Source of the DNA: Melastoma dodecandrum
Lineage: Eukaryota; Streptophyta; Magnoliopsida; Myrtales; Melastomataceae
DNA length: 64,000 bases
Direction of reading: 5' to 3'
Assembly (NCBI GenBank): GCA_029817715.1
Contig: JARUPY010000607.1
Location: 6,262,001-6,326,000, forward strand
Below are positions 45,084 to 60,210 of the stretch, one piece after another. The position numbers and the translations under genes were made by a program. Position 1 is the first letter of the stretch; each line of letters begins with the position of its first letter. The notes under the pieces are model-generated. The model did not search any database. It had not been told where the DNA came from and worked only from the letters and a program-made list of their open reading frames with translations.

Positions 45084-46826
45084 AAACCGAAAAAAAGATG
45101 GACAATGTACTTCGACGGCGCTGTCAACTCAACAGGTTCAGACATAGGAGCAGCGGTGATATCCTCAGACGGACAATACTTCCCAACGGCAGCCAAAGTT
45201 ACATTCCTTTGTACAAATAACGTTGCCGAATACGAAGCATGCATTCTAGGCCTACTACGCGCACTTGACATGCGGGTGCAATTTCTTGGCGTCCACGGAG
45301 ATTCGGCACTTATTAACTCCCAGACAAATGGAGCCTGACGCACACGGGACCCAAAACTCATCCCATATCAGGACTACTTGCAGATGCTCATCCGTCGATT
45401 CACTGACATTGAGTTCAACTATCTCCCGAGGACAGACAACCATTTCGCTGATGCGCTCGCAACCCTCGCATCAATGATCCCATTAGCCGGAGAGATGGAC
45501 ATAGAACCTCTGCGCATTAACATCGCCGAAGACCCAAGCTGCATGCACATTGAGCAATGTCAGTCTGAGGAATCAGAGCCATAGTTTGTGGACATTAGAG
45601 TTTACTTGGAGACAGGCAATTTTCCCGAAGGCAGCACAGGAAAAGAACGCAAATTCATCCGGAGGATCACAAAGAGTTACTTTCGCGATGGCGACATCCT
45701 CTACAAGAAATCCTTCACGACAACCCTCATGCGATGCTCACCCAATAAGAAGCTCAAGAGATCATCTTCGAAATCCATGAAGGCATTTGCGGACCGCACA
45801 TGAACGGGTACGCCCTTGCCCAGAAGATAATGCGTCTGGGATATTACTGGCTCAGGATGGAAGCCGATTGCATCAAATATGTTAAAACCTGCCACAAATG
45901 TCAGATCTACAGCAATAAGACACATGTTCCTCCAACAAGGCTTTACCCACTTTTCGAACCATGGCCATTCTCAATGTGGCGCATGGACGTCATTGGACCA
46001 ATCAATCCTAAGGCATCCAACGGACACCAAGTCCTCCTAGTCGCCATTGATTATTTCACCAAGTGGATCGAAGCACAGTCCTTCAAAGAAGTCACTGCAA
46101 ACAACGTTATACGATTCATGCCCACAAATATTAATACCAGATACGGGGTTCCAGAGCTGTTGGTCACCGACAACGGTACAAACTTCAGCGGCAAACAAAT
46201 GGATTCTCTCTGCACGGAGTTTCGAATCAAGCATCTCCATTCTTCCCCATACCGTCCACAAATGAACGGCGCGGTCGAAGCCGCTAACAAAAACTTGAAG
46301 AAGATGCTTAAAAAAATAGCAACCACATATCGCGATTGGCACGAGAAGCTCCATTTCACATTACTTGCCTACCGAACGATGATGCGCACCTCAACTACGG
46401 CAACTCCCTTTGAACTCTTCTACGGCACCCAAGCAGTCATTCCAGCCGAGGTTAAGCTACTGACTCTTAGGATCTCGTCTCAAATAAACATGACGGGAGA
46501 AGAGAAGGCTACACATTAGCTTGCTCATGTCGACTTCATCGACGGGAAACGACTCACTGCAGCTCATCATATGCAATGTTATCAACAATGCATGTCCAGA
46601 GCTTTTAACAAGAAGCTCAAACCAGTCAGATACAGACCTGGGGACCTCGTTCTCAAGCACATTCTACCAAATGCCAAAGATCTCAGAGGAAAATTCGCTC
46701 CAAACTACGAAGGACCATTCGTAGTCAAACACGCCTTCTCAGGAGGTGCAACCATCCTAACAAAGATGGACGGAGGAGAACTGTAGCAAACAATCAATGC
46801 AAATGCTCTCCGATGCTATTACACCT
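45084..46826 (+). pseudogene. Ty3/gypsy (Tat/Retand-like) RNase H and integrase relic
   Basis: A plant-type second RNase H is readable from about 45,090 (MYFDGA, then NNVAEYEA). It is followed by a connection region (RRFTDIEFNYLPR, then FADALATLAS) and integrase with the zinc-binding CHKC (about 45,890), a core with WRMDVIGPI (about 45,975) and AIDYFTKWIEA (about 46,045), then DNGTNF (about 46,170) and the YRPQMNG box with Glu after it (about 46,250). A C-terminal YRPGDLVL/KF.PNYEGPF segment ends near 46,790. Stops at 45,336, 45,582 and 46,517 and a frameshift near 45,750-45,800 disable it. The upstream gag, protease and RT are absent. RNase H next to integrase fits the Tat lineage. Confidence 0.85.
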
Positions 46827-47395
46827 AGATGGTGTCAAGGTACAAGAGCAACCTTACACAACAAACAAAGGCATGAGTAGGGCTTCACCATTCCTTCGAT
46901 TCCATCAGACGAAGACGCACTGACGAAGCAGCATGAGAGGGAGTAGACGAGCACCCTTATACAACGGATGCTAGACTAGAGCATCATTTCGTCAACCCTT
47001 TGATTCTATCGGACAAAGATGCACTGACGAAACAAACACAAAGGGGAAGTACCATATCTCTACTTCACCTTTCTTATAAATGAAATTATATGAGCAAATT
47101 TCATTTCTACTCTAAAAGAGTCAAGTCGCACGAATACACTTGTTTTCTTGTCATCTATTTGATAGGTACATGAGCAACCTTGTACAACGGATACAAAACC
47201 AGAGTAGACATTTCGTCAAACCTTCGATTCCATCGGACGAAGACGCAATGACGAAACCACGTAAAAGGGAAGTACCAAAACTCTACTTCACTTTTCTTAC
47301 AAATGTAGTGACAGGAGCAAACTTCATTCTTACTCTAACATAAACAAGTCACATGAATTTACTTGTTTCTCGCCATCTGTTTTACAGGTACATGA
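46827..47395 (+). repeat. Tandem repeats (~222 bp) downstream of the Tat-like pol
   Basis: At least two units (about 46,950-47,165 and 47,166-47,388), with further partial units upstream, share TCGATTCCATC(A/G)GACGAAGA, then GGAAGTACCA, then CTCTACTTCAC, then a GGTACATGAGCA end. Tandem repeats in the 3' UTR are a documented feature of Tat/Retand elements and a source of satellites. Confidence 0.7.
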
Positions 47396-50000
47396 GCATC
47401 CTTACACAATAGACATTGGGTACATGAACACCCTGCATTACGAACAAAGGCGTGGACGGTCGGGTGGAAAAATTTCGAACCAAGACTTCGAGATTGCCTT
47501 TGTTGTTACCAAGGATGACCATACCAAAAGGGAGTATCATCTACACTTCTCTCTAACAAAATTTCTTATCATTCTCCAGACGGAGACATATCTCCATTTC
47601 CCAAGCTGGAGTCGGTTACAAACACCGCATTCCTCAACAAGGGTGGCATATACAAGCACATTCTTCCAGAACGACCATCGAGATGGGCATATTCATCTCA
47701 TATCCCCAGCAGATACCGAACCTTATATAATCTCCCCAAGCGAGAGTTGGAAGCCATTCCGAGTTTAATCTTAAAAAACGTGACTAGGGCATGAAAGTGC
47801 AAACACTTTCCCAGCGAAGCTTCCACAAGAGCACTACCACAGTACGACGTCTCAAAAGAGGTTTGCGTACCTAAACCTAATCATTGCTTAAGCATTCGTG
47901 TGCCCATTTGCATACAATCAAGAGGATTTTTCATAATAAGAATGCTTCTGAGTGAGAATAGAGAAGGCAAGCCCATTCCTAAACACTTATCCAGAGAGAT
48001 GAGTGCAAACACCATGAGAGTTTACATACAGACATACGGGCGGACAATGAATCCTTTGACAAAAGATGCTCAAACCGGGATGAGATCGAACAATTCTTCT
48101 CTACCCCAAACACAAAACATTGACCATTGCTAACCCCCTCTGAGCCAAATTTGAAGTTTCTACATACACTACTCCCAAAGAGTCTAAGGGTCACCTCTCA
48201 TCAAGGTTAAAAGAAGATCCTGTAGCTAGAAACCAGAAGCAACGGACCATAGAGGCAACACTTCCTTAAGATTCAAGTGAAGAGGCACCATCAACATCGA
48301 GCTTGCCAATTAAGTTGTCCCCAATGATGGAATTTCTACAACAATATTACCAGAAATACAAATTCTCAAGGAGTCCAAAGCATCTCCAAAAAGATTATCA
48401 GAAAGGAAAGTGGAGCAAATCCCTATGTTCCAGTAAAGAAAAACAGAATCAGCGCAAAGACCAAAGTCTTCAAAAGCAAAGCGTAAAAAGAAACAAAAGC
48501 GCAAATTAAAGCACCAGGGCTGACATGAACGGTCGCAAAAGCAAAAGTGTTATCTCCCGAACAAAACGAGGAGAAGATACTCCCCAAAGCAGATTTCCAA
48601 AGTTCTAGTGGATCGGCCATCCGTCCACATCAGCCTTCATCCGTCCCCATCCGTCCATAACTTTTGTAGATATGTTCTTCACTTTTCTATGGTGATTTGG
48701 ACGTATCATATGTATTTTTTTCATCATCCGGATGCAAGGTTTCCCATTTCTGTTCCAGAATTCTTCTCGGCCAAAATCAGATCGAGCTCACAGAACCATC
48801 TTATATTTGCATCCATATGCCTAATGATCCCACCGTTGGATGTTTCTCAAACGTTTTTGTAATCTTCCTTGCCTAATCATCTTTATTTTGACATATCATA
48901 CGCATTTTTTCTCCATGTGGATGAAAAGATATCAATTTTTGTTCCCACGACTCCAGTCAGCCAGGCTGGACTGGCTATCTAGAATACTTCCATTTTTTGC
49001 ACGAGCATATCTCATTATTCAACCATTGGATTCAGCTGAAATTTCACAGAAATACTCTTCGTTTCATAAGCTTTCTGTAAAATCTTTTTGCATCTCGATC
49101 GGACCTTCGATGGTCGCGATATGATGGGAATGAGACCGCAAATATAAACTGCTCCGATTTTGCGGACAGTCAATTTCGTCCTTGATCTCGAGAGATTGTA
49201 TCATTGGATTCTCATGAAATTTTACATGCAGGTTCTTCATTAAGTTTCGGATCTACAGGTTCATGTCTCATTCAAATTGAAGGAACCTATCTCAAGTTAC
49301 GAATTATTTTACAGATTGTGCGCAATTTTACTTCCTTATGTTTGTATCTTATTTTGCATGTACAATGAGCACGCCATTCAGAGGGATCGACACCAAAGTT
49401 TCGAAGATTTACTCGAAGCTGCGTGTATTAGACCGGGTGGATCTCTCCGCGTGTGTAAAAACCACGACGTCAAGATAATAAAGCGGCCCCAACCGTCATT
49501 TCAGGTACATGAGGGAGGTGCGGGCCTCTCAATGTTTTGTTATTTCCACATGTAACGGGTCGTGGGCCCAAGTGCATAGGCCCACGATCACTACCATTTC
49601 CCGCTCCTTTTGATCTAAATATTTGATCAGTGGTTGCGGTGCATGTTGTTAGGCTTTGAGGATTTTATCGTCGCACGTTGTTTGCTAAACCAACACACAT
49701 GGGTTCGGGCCCAAAAAGCTCGAATCGGGTCCAATGCCCGTAAAACATTGACATGAGTCCGGACTCATGCCCGGATCGGGTCCAAAACCAGTAAACCAAA
49801 CGCAAACTTTTGGAGCAAACGCCACCTTTTCGCATGTTTAAATGTAAGAGTTAGTAATTAGGGATCCCCGAATCCTATTTTGGTTTTCCGACTTAAACCA
49901 ATTTTCAAAAATAAGTCGGTAGCGACTCCGTAATCGTTTACCTAGGTTAAACAACATTTTTACGAAGTTATTTTGGATGAGGGACTGGCGACACGAGCTG
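47396..50000 (+). repeat. Retroelement 3' region / LTR-like DNA
   Basis: No readable coding sequence is found. A CCATCCGTCC-rich start near 48,605, a long moderately AT-rich block to about 49,560, GGGCCCA/TAGGCCCACG motifs (49,560-49,590), and an AAAAATAAGTCGGTAGCGACTCCG block near 49,909-49,932 look like LTR and LTR-edge DNA of a Tat-type element following the pol relic. A second LTR was not found, so the boundaries are guesses. Confidence 0.4.
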
Positions 50001-50733
50001 CTCCCGATTTCTCCCGAAAGTTCCTGCTTCGGATCATGCTCCGCCTTTCGCCCGCCGCCTTTTAGGAAAACAAAGACGGTTGACGAGGGCCCGAGCAGGC
50101 CCAGTTAGGAACCCAAGGAGGGATCACCCAATTCCCATCCACAGCATCTGACGCTCGAGTCGTGACGTCGATCGGTTGGGCCTTGGGGAGCGGGATCGAA
50201 TCCTCGGGTCGTCCGAACCGCCTCGCGCGTGCTAGGTCGGAAGGCACGCGTACAATGAGAAGTACCAGTGCCGCGGACAACACCAGACGGCCACAAGGTT
50301 GCCCGAACTAGATTCTTTCCATCATCTCCTAAGTGGACTGGGCGCTTCTGTCACCATGTAAAATGTAAATTACCCATTGCCCCCATACCTCGATAATCAC
50401 TCGCTACTTGTTCGGGTTTTTGTTTCTGTTCAAGCAGTATACAAATGATTTACACTGTTCGACACATTTCGGCAAATGTGGTCCTTTGACGCTGTATCCC
50501 GAGTCAGCTGCCGCGTTCACGAGTAGTTCCATTGATATCACAGCTAAACTAGACGGACGAGTTGTGGCGCAGACCGCAACGAAAAGCACACCATGCTGTC
50601 GTGGCCGCATAACACTAACGATCGACACAGTTATAATGGCGACCCGACTGGCTTCGTTTACATTTATCCCAACGGCTTTAACAAAAGAACCGCTAGGAAG
50701 CCGTAGACTCTGCAGACTATTACGAAGGATAAG
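50001..50733. other. Upstream region of the plastid signal peptidase gene
   Basis: A GC-richer, possibly retroelement-derived segment (to about 50,380) is followed by about 350 bp of unique DNA leading into the PLSP1 start codon. No additional gene is supported. Confidence 0.45.
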
Positions 50734-52706
<1,973 letters not shown>

Positions 52707-53508
52707 CAAAGACCCAGGCTTTTTTGCATGCTAGAACAGCGAGCCGGTCTTTCTTTTACTCTATTTTTTTTTTTCCTCCTCGAGGTCAATCGTGGATCAA
52801 CCTTTTCCATCTTTTGAACAAATCACTGGTCATCGATTGATTCATTGTGTTGGAGAAGCCTTGTGCAAACTGCAAACTCCACGCCGTTCTTTGCTGCCTT
52901 TGAGTTACCGACGCATCTGCCATCTTTACATTCCTTTCCAATGGGTGGCCGGGGTTTCAGCAACGGCGATTTCGCGTGGAAGTCATCAGAACGGGGCCAT
53001 GAGTAAAGTTGATAATGAGGCAACATCAATCTGATAAACATGAATGAAACCAGAAAACAAGAAAACATGACATTTCACCGTCACTCCAATATTAACTACC
53101 ATCGTAAATAGGGGTAAAAAACTACCAAAATTTATGAATCTTTTTTAGGAGATGGCTGTGTTCCCCTCCTTTTTCCCCTCCCAAATTTTAGGCCCGAATG
53201 TTGACCTCCTGACCATTCATCAAATCCCTCCCCCCACCCACATACCCAACGAAAAACAAAAAAACGGGACATCCTCGGACAAACCCACACCTTTTGTCCT
53301 AACAAAGAAACATGCAACCCACCTTCATCATCCCCATCTCCTTCTCCAAGAACATGGTAAATGCTCTGCACTAATCACCACTCCTGCTCATGAACACATC
53401 CATCTGAACCACACACACGATTAAGATTGCGAATCCGTTCACTAAGGCAGCCGAGGAACGTTTTCAGAGGAGGAGAAAGGAACAGGGGCAATCTCTACAT
53501 ACCTACCA
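52707..53508. other. Intergenic region between PLSP1 and RopGEF
   Basis: This holds the PLSP1 3' flank (T-rich tract near 52,764-52,776) and the RopGEF promoter/5' UTR. It includes a C-rich CCTCCCCCCACCCACATACC stretch near 53,227. No gene is seen. Confidence 0.5.
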
Positions 53509-55622
53509 ATGGTTCGAGCCCTCCAAAGAGAAGGCACCATGCAGAAATCCAGGTCCTTCCACCTCAAACGTATATTGGACAGTGCAGGGAGGCACATCCA
53601 GAACCACCTCAACCACGACAACGAGGATAGGCCCTGTCCTAAGAGGACCCCTGGGGACCTCTCCGTCGAGAAGGAGGATATCGGGTGGGTTTTCGATAGG
53701 AGTAAGGATGGCAATGACGACACGGCCGGAGGGAGTACTCGAAGACAGCCACCTTCAGGTGATCGACTGAGGTGCCGACGCTTTGAGGGTGCCGTGTTAT
53801 CATCGTCCCTCTTGTTTCCTAAGATCTGTTTCTGTCGAATCTTTGCAGAGGTGGAAATGATAAAGGAGAGATTCGGGAAGTTGTTGTTGGGCGAGGACAT
53901 GTCCGGCGGAGGAAAAGGCGTCTCGTCCGCCCTGGCCTTGTCCAACGCCATAACCAATCTGGCTGGTAATTTCGCGAACTGATTCCGGGCATAATGGGGA
54001 AGCCGTGACGAGGAATGATTTAAAATATTTTTTGGAAAACGAATGCAGCGTCCATATTCGGCGAGCAAAGGAAATTAGAGCCAATGCCGCCAGAAAGAAA
54101 AACCAGATGGAGAAAAGAAATCGACTGGCTACTATCCGTTACAGATCATATCGTCGAGCTCGTACCATCGCAGCAAACATCCAAGGACGGAACAAACATG
54201 GAGGTGATCTATTGATCCGTTGCTAAGTAAAATGGAACAGCGTTTGATAAGGTAATACTTACCACAAACGAATTCCTGCTGTTCTGAGTTCTCAGATAAT
54301 GGTAACGAGACAGCGAAATGATATCCAAATGAATATCCCGGCGCTGCGGAAGCTCGACGCCATGCTAATCGTGAGCATCTCTGATCCTGTATTCATCGGA
54401 GAACAATGAGAAATCTGAAGAAACGATTTAGATGGGCAAATGTGTGACATGCAGGGCTGCCTGGATAACTTTGGGGGCGTGAATGAGTTCTGGTACGTGT
54501 CCAGGAACTCGGAAGAGTCTGAAAACGGGACGCTCCAAAGGGATGACGATAAGTGGTGGCTGCCGACTGTTAAAGTACCCCCAAGTGGTCTGTCCGAAGC
54601 TTCTCGGAAATGGTTGCTTCATCAGAAAGAGAGCGTGAACCAAGTCCTCAAGGCAGCAATGGCTATAAATGCCCAGGTACTATCAGAAATCGAGATTCCT
54701 GAAGACTACATCGAAGCCCTCCCAAAGGTAAGTAACTAAGACGATGCACAATCAATTGATGTCGCAAGAACAAAATACTGCAGGCCGATTCATGTTCCTC
54801 CTACAAGTGTTGCAGAATGGAAGAGAAAGCCTGGGGGACTTGATATACAAGTACATAACGGTTGAGTACTTCGATCCCGAAGACTTCCTGTCGTCCGTCG
54901 ACTTGACGACTGAGCACAAGGTCCTAGACCTAAAGGACAGGATCGAAGCCTCGATCATAATATGGACGAGGAAGATGCTTGGCAAGGAGGCAAAGTCGCC
55001 GTGGGGTTCTGCCATAGGATTGGAGAAGAGGGAGCTTTTCGAAGAGAGAGCCGAGACCATTCTTCTCCTCATCAAGCAGCGGTTCCCAGGAGCCCCACAA
55101 TCTGCCCTCGACATTAGTAAGATACAATATAACAAGGTATCAATCGGGAATTACCCCATCTCCACCACTTTTAAGTGCCTAACAATTTTAATGAATGTGA
55201 ACATGACGCCGTTTCGACAACTACAGGACGTTGGACAATCGATTCTGGAGAGCTATTCGAGAGTAATAGAGAGCTTGGCGTATACTGTCTTGTCCAGAAT
55301 TGAGGATGTCCTATTTGCAGACTCTGTAGCCCGAAATCCTCCGCAGGAAAAGCCGGACCCGGGATCCTCCAGGAATTCCTCACCGCTGAGAGATCCAACT
55401 AACCAAACCTCAGATGAAGAGTCGGAGACGGGGCTATCTGCGCAGAACTCCATGACCCTGTTGGACTTCATGGGCTGGCAAGATGGCACCGCAGACACCA
55501 AAAGCAAAGATACAGAAGAAAATACAGGAAAGATTGCCGAGGATGAATCGGATGATTCACTCTCTAAAACAACAGATCTTCAAAGATTAAGAAGAGTTAC
55601 CTGGAACGGCTCGAGAACCTGA
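53509..55622 (+). CDS. ROPGEF: Rop guanine nucleotide exchange factor (PRONE domain)
   Basis: RopGEFs load GTP onto plant ROP/RAC GTPases at the plasma membrane, acting downstream of receptor-like kinases in polar growth. Seven exons: 53509-53758, 53849-53965, 54049-54203, 54296-54370, 54455-54727, 54816-55136 and 55227-55622. The product is 528 residues. The N-terminal about 84 residues are variable and basic. The PRONE domain (about 85-435) shows [84 protein letters not shown] and the late [14 protein letters not shown] Ser/Glu/Asp-rich C-terminal tail with LLDFMGW ends in WNGSRT. The start ATG is in the usual position before the conserved KSRSFH-like segment. The exact paralogue is not determined. 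Confidence 0.93.
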
Positions 55623-56948
55623 ACAACTTAAGGAGTCCAACAGCCAGAAACTGATGACAGAGGGGGTTCTAACGTCGTCTGCTCCAAGGACGGGGAAAGG
55701 CATTAAGACTTAGGATCATCCGATCAGAAGATAGGAGACATTTTGAAGTCGCAGCACAACAGATGTAGATAGCAGCATTGCCGATACGGAGTTCTTCGAT
55801 AGGCCCTCGTGACAACCGACTCGTTCATCCAAAGCATATGGATGAAGTGGTTTGGTTTAGCGTACGTACTTCCTACCATTTCCAAAAGTTGTATTTCTAG
55901 ATGGATGAATTCGTCAGTTGTTTCTCCAGTGAGAATACTTTAAAGTCGATTCAAACAAATCTCAATAACCAGAACCAAGCCTCCGAAAACAAATGCAGCC
56001 CATGAACTTAAACTGCATGTCAATGAGGATGATTCTAAGGACCAAAGATACAGGGTCGCCAAAACCAAAACGTATTAAGCTGTTGATTTGATCGATAGGG
56101 CATTCGTTTAGGGTGGATATGAATTGTTCGTTTAGCTCAAATACTCCCTCAGTTGGGGAGTTCCATGCTTTATCCAAAAGTTTCCTGCTTCTTTTGTCAT
56201 ATCTCCCTACCCTTTTCTTTTTTAAATGCATATATTCAATTTTTTCATGGGAACAACTCTTGGCTGTGTTTGGAAACAGAGAACAAGGTGGGATTGGCTA
56301 TTAGAGGAATATTACTGTGTCATAAGCGGCTTTTTTAATTAAAATTAATTAAAAAGGAGGAAAAGAGACCATTGGGACACTTCAAAACAATTTACATATC
56401 ATAATATTTCAAGCCTTTTCATCATAATTTTCGTAAAAAAATAACTATCCAAATATATATTACATTCAAAACCTTTTTGAATTTTACTATCTCATAATTT
56501 ACTCCATTTCCGCCTCATTTTTCCAATATCATCGAAAAGCATAAAAAATCAATAAATTTTAAATGATTTTGTTTTGAAATACTTATTTATTTAATTTATT
56601 TCGAGTCTTGAAATATTTCAATCAAGTTGGCAATAGAAGACCAATTCCGTCTTACATATTTGACCCGGACATTAGGGGATTCCAAACTCATGTGAATATG
56701 CCAAATGCAAGAACCTCTTACTTTGACCATGAACTTCGTTTCTCTTCCCATCAGTTTTAGCTATTCAAATGCACGGCTGTATCGAGCAAAACAGAAAGAT
56801 GTCACACGCACCAACTCCTTTTTATTTTGGATCAGTCCTCTTTTTTTCCCAAAACATTCACCACTCCACCATAACATCTTCCATCACAGCAAAAGATGAT
56901 ATATATGTCATACAACAATGCTAATGCAAGGAAGCACTAGATTCCCAT
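55623..56948. other. Convergent intergenic region, RopGEF and peroxiredoxin
   Basis: 3' flanks of two convergent genes with AT-rich DNA at 56,330-56,640. No further gene is recognised. Confidence 0.55.
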
Positions 56949-58356
56949 TCAGAGAGCCTTGAGGATTTCGTCGGCACCAGAGATTGTGAACTCCCCACCG
57001 GACTCGATGTTTGCGACCTTAACCTTGAGGTCCTCCACCAACAGTGCGTACCTCCTCGAACGGATCCCCAGCCCCTTCTCGCTCAGGTCAAGCTCCAGGC
57101 CCAGCGCCTGAGTGTATTTGCCCGAACCATCGGCCAAGAACTTGACGTGCTTGTTGTTTGGGTAGGTGTTCGCCCATGCCTTCATGACAAAAGGGTCGTT
57201 CACTGCATACAAGCCAATTCCCCCAATGACATAAACAACTTGAATTTCAAAGATCAGAGGAAATAGCCAAACAACTATCAGCGGGGTTGTCTTTAATATC
57301 AGAAAATTCGTTCTGGTAAACAGCAAATAAGAGTCTCGGACGGAGGCCACAAGAAGACCTGGGAAATTCTGTTTTGATAAAGAATGATGTTGATTATTGG
57401 AAAATCCCTGGATGAGAAAGAAAATTTGTGGAAGATGCTTCAGATTGAATAAGCCGTTGTTGTCACTACTTAATTCTTTCTCTCTTCATCTATCAGGGTT
57501 TTTATTAATCTAATTTTAACAAAGTCAAAACTTTCAACAATCCCTCACTTTATTCATCGTCACCAGAATAAATTAAAGAAGGAACACAATCGAAGGGGAA
57601 AAGGGGAAGTACCGCTGAGGCAGAGAATCTCGTCCACACCCTTTGACTTCAATTCCTCAGATTGCTCAATAAACCCGGGCACATGCTTCAGGCTGTCGCA
57701 ATATATAGCGAAAGTAAAATAAAGGTATTAAGGTTTTGCCAATCGATGAGCATCCATTATTTTATCAATCACAGGGCGGAGAGCTGAGAATCTATCTCAG
57801 CAATGAACACACAACCACACACACAGACACACACACACACACACACCAACTATCCAGTTGACTTCTATCACAAAATAGCACCAGATCATTCCCAATCGTC
57901 CCCCAATTACCCAATTGAACCCAACGTTCATCCCACCTAAGGATTTGTCTCGGAAGCATTTCCTAGGTTTTGACGCCGGACAGAACCAGCCAAAGGCACA
58001 CAATCAATACTGAGAAAATTCAATTCCAGAAACGATCCGGAGCAAGAATGAATCACGATACTCTCTCGATTGATGTCACCGCATCATCATCAAACAGCGT
58101 CACCGGTCAGACCTAAACGTCGTTATAAACAAAGCTTCGCAACAACGACTGAGGGTGAAGGAATTTAGACTGATCAAACAAGGACGGGGACGCCGATTCA
58201 CCTGCAGGTAGGAGTGAAGGCCCCAGGGACGGCGAAGATGACGACCTTCTTGCCAGCTGCGATGGAGTGGACGGATACCTGCTGCAGCTGTTCCTGCTCG
58301 TCGAAGTATGCGAGGGTGCCGTCGGGGATGACGTCGTTGACCGCCACGGGTGCCAT
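56949..58356 (-). CDS. PRXIIB: Type II peroxiredoxin, cytosolic (PrxIIB/C/D-like)
   Basis: A thiol peroxidase that reduces hydrogen peroxide and alkyl hydroperoxides using glutaredoxin or thioredoxin. Three exons on the minus strand: 58356-58202, 57692-57613 and 57202-56949. The product is 162 residues, exactly the size of plant cytosolic PrxII. The peroxidatic Cys51 lies in GAFTPTC and the resolving Cys76 in DEILC. The C-terminal part shows [22 protein letters not shown] and the ADEILKAL end. There is no transit peptide, which argues against the plastid (IIE) and mitochondrial (IIF) forms. Intron 1 carries a CA microsatellite. The start ATG sits in GCAAATGGCACC context. Confidence 0.95.
57806..57847. 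repeat. (CA)n microsatellite in peroxiredoxin intron 1
   Basis: ACACAACC, ACACACAGAC and a 24-bp ACAC run lie within the 509-bp first intron. Confidence 0.9.
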
Positions 58357-58917
58357 TTGCTTCTGTAGTCCGACGGCTGGGGTTGGACACTACCGATATC
58401 GGCTGAGCTGTGGTTCGGGAAATGGGCCGGTCGCTCGCTACTTATAGGGAAGACCGGGGCGGGGGGGCCTGCGGACTTGTTAAGTTTCTAAGCTGAGTTT
58501 GATTCATTGGTTTAATTCCGCTGTTTCAATGTTTTCCCATTTCATAGAAAGTTGACCGGCGACCAGGTCATATATATTCATGTTATCCAATAAAAGTTTT
58601 CTGGTTATTGATTTATATCGTTTTTCTGCATTGCTTCTTTTATTTCCTTACAACAATTAATAACGCCCATTTTTTTTGCAATATTATGTATTGAATTGTT
58701 ATTTCGAAAACAATTTGAGAAAAGTTTTAAATTATTGCACACGTGAAAAAGTTTTTGGCATAATCATTATCTACTTTTTGAATTTCAATGTTCGGATTAG
58801 GGAGTCGCTTTTCTCAAACATGGATTACTTTTTTTCAGTACTAAATCGCTTTTAGTAAACATAAAATATTGTTTTTTAAATTTGATCACGCACTCGTCAT
58901 TTATTCTAAAACATTCA
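58357..58917. other. Peroxiredoxin promoter and AT-rich flank
   Basis: GC-rich 5' flank to about 58,480, then AT-rich DNA up to the MULE. The 9 bp just before the MULE (58,909-58,917, AAACATTCA) are its left target duplication. Confidence 0.5.
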
Positions 58918-59133
58918 GGGAAATTATCGATATTTGGCTTCACAAATAGGCCAACTTCCTGTTTTGGCATATCGTTTAAAAAGTTTTCGATTTGGCCTTA
59001 TTTCGATTTTACTTTTGGATTTGGCCTTATTCGTAATGGCCGTTACGATGGACCGACGTGTCAGTGGCGGCTCTTTTGAAGGTTCGACGTGTCTTTAATT
59101 TTGTCCATCGTGTCTGTGGCGTGTCTAACGTGT
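58918..59133 (+). repeat. MULE left terminal inverted repeat
   Basis: 216 bp, inverted copy of 63,422-63,637 with few mismatches. It contains repeated GGATTTGGCCTTA units and GTGTCTAACGTGT-like text at its inner edge. Confidence 0.92.
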
Positions 59134-59496
59134 CTTCCACCTTACCTTTTTTTGTGCACACATGGGTTGTAATAAAAGAAGAAATAAAAATGGGGGTTAG
59201 GGTTTGGGTTGTTGTACGCAGGTGATTTTAATCAGTGTAGTTGTTCCTCCTTTCCTGAGTTGTTAGAGGTTGTTCCTTCTTGCCTTGGGTTTTCGTTCCT
59301 CTTCATCGATCACTTCCTTAGTTTTGTTTCTTAGAGTTGTTTGGTTCCTTCCTGTTCCTCAATTCCTTCCTTAGGCTGTTTCTTGATCATGTATGGGTTT
59401 CTGGGTCGGGTATTCTGAATGGATGTTTGTATGGTATTGGGTTTATGATTCCGAATTGTTTTTCAATTTTTTTGTTAAATATACAGGTTGATAACT

Positions 59497-60050
59497 ATGA
59501 GTTGTAGCAAGAGCTTCGAAACATGTGCGGAATCTGCAAATTCCAGCTCTATTACTAGTGAAAGGAGGTGTAAACATGGGATGCGACCTGTATTGTACAT
59601 TTCTTGGAGTAGAAGTAATCCAGTGAGACGTTTCTTTCGTTGTCCAGTGTGGAAGGTGATGATTGTGGCTTTTTTGTATCTGTGAATTTTTTTGTGTTCT
59701 GACTTATGTGTCCATGCGTTTGTTTTCAACAGGATGATGATTGTGGCTTTTTCAGCTGGTATGACGAAGTGGTACCCCCTCGACAAAAAGAAATAATATC
59801 GCACCTTGTTGAGCTTAAGAAGTTGTTAGAAAGTAAGGTCGAGATGATGCAGAAGAGGGAATCTGCAATGGAAGATGTAATCAAGCATCTTGAGGCTGAG
59901 GTGATGAAGCATAAGATGTTCCAGTCATCCCATCAGCTGGAACAACGTGCAAATCAAGCGATGATGAAAAAATTAGATAGAGATTTCAAGTTGATGACCT
60001 TTGTTGTATTAGTTTTAATAAGTGTTGTTGTATATGTAGCCCAGACATAG
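59497..60050 (+). CDS. GRF zinc-finger, coiled-coil, tail-anchored protein of the MULE
   Basis: Two exons (59,497-59,655 and 59,733-60,050, GT-AG intron) encode 158 residues with no defect. Residues about 24-62 form a GRF-type zinc finger: Cys25, His27, Cys49 and Cys57 as likely ligands, with the G.R.F pattern between. Residues about 68-135 are heptad-like and charged (coiled coil). The last about 20 residues are hydrophobic (LMTFVVLVLISVVVYVA), a candidate tail anchor. GRF fingers bind single-stranded nucleic acid in other proteins. The gene reads inward from the left terminal repeat. An acceptor-like ACAG just upstream of the start hints at a 5' UTR intron. Role in transposition is unknown. 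Confidence 0.8.
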
Positions 60051-60210
60051 TTATTGTGTATGTAGCCATGATTGGTTTTAATCAGTGTTGTTTAATCTCA
60101 TACATTTAGCCCAGACATAGTTATTGTCCAATCTCATACATTCAGCCCAATCTCATTCATTCAAAATAAGGGTTGTCCAAATCTCATCCATTCAGCCCAA
60201 TCTCATCCAT

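Noticed and set aside
53442..54068. Minus-strand frame of about 208 codons
   Set aside because: It is antisense to the first RopGEF exons, whose spliced plus-strand protein is clearly conserved.
54005..54226. Plus-strand 73-codon basic frame
   Set aside because: It is an out-of-frame reading of RopGEF exon 3, whose correct phase gives the conserved PRONE sequence.
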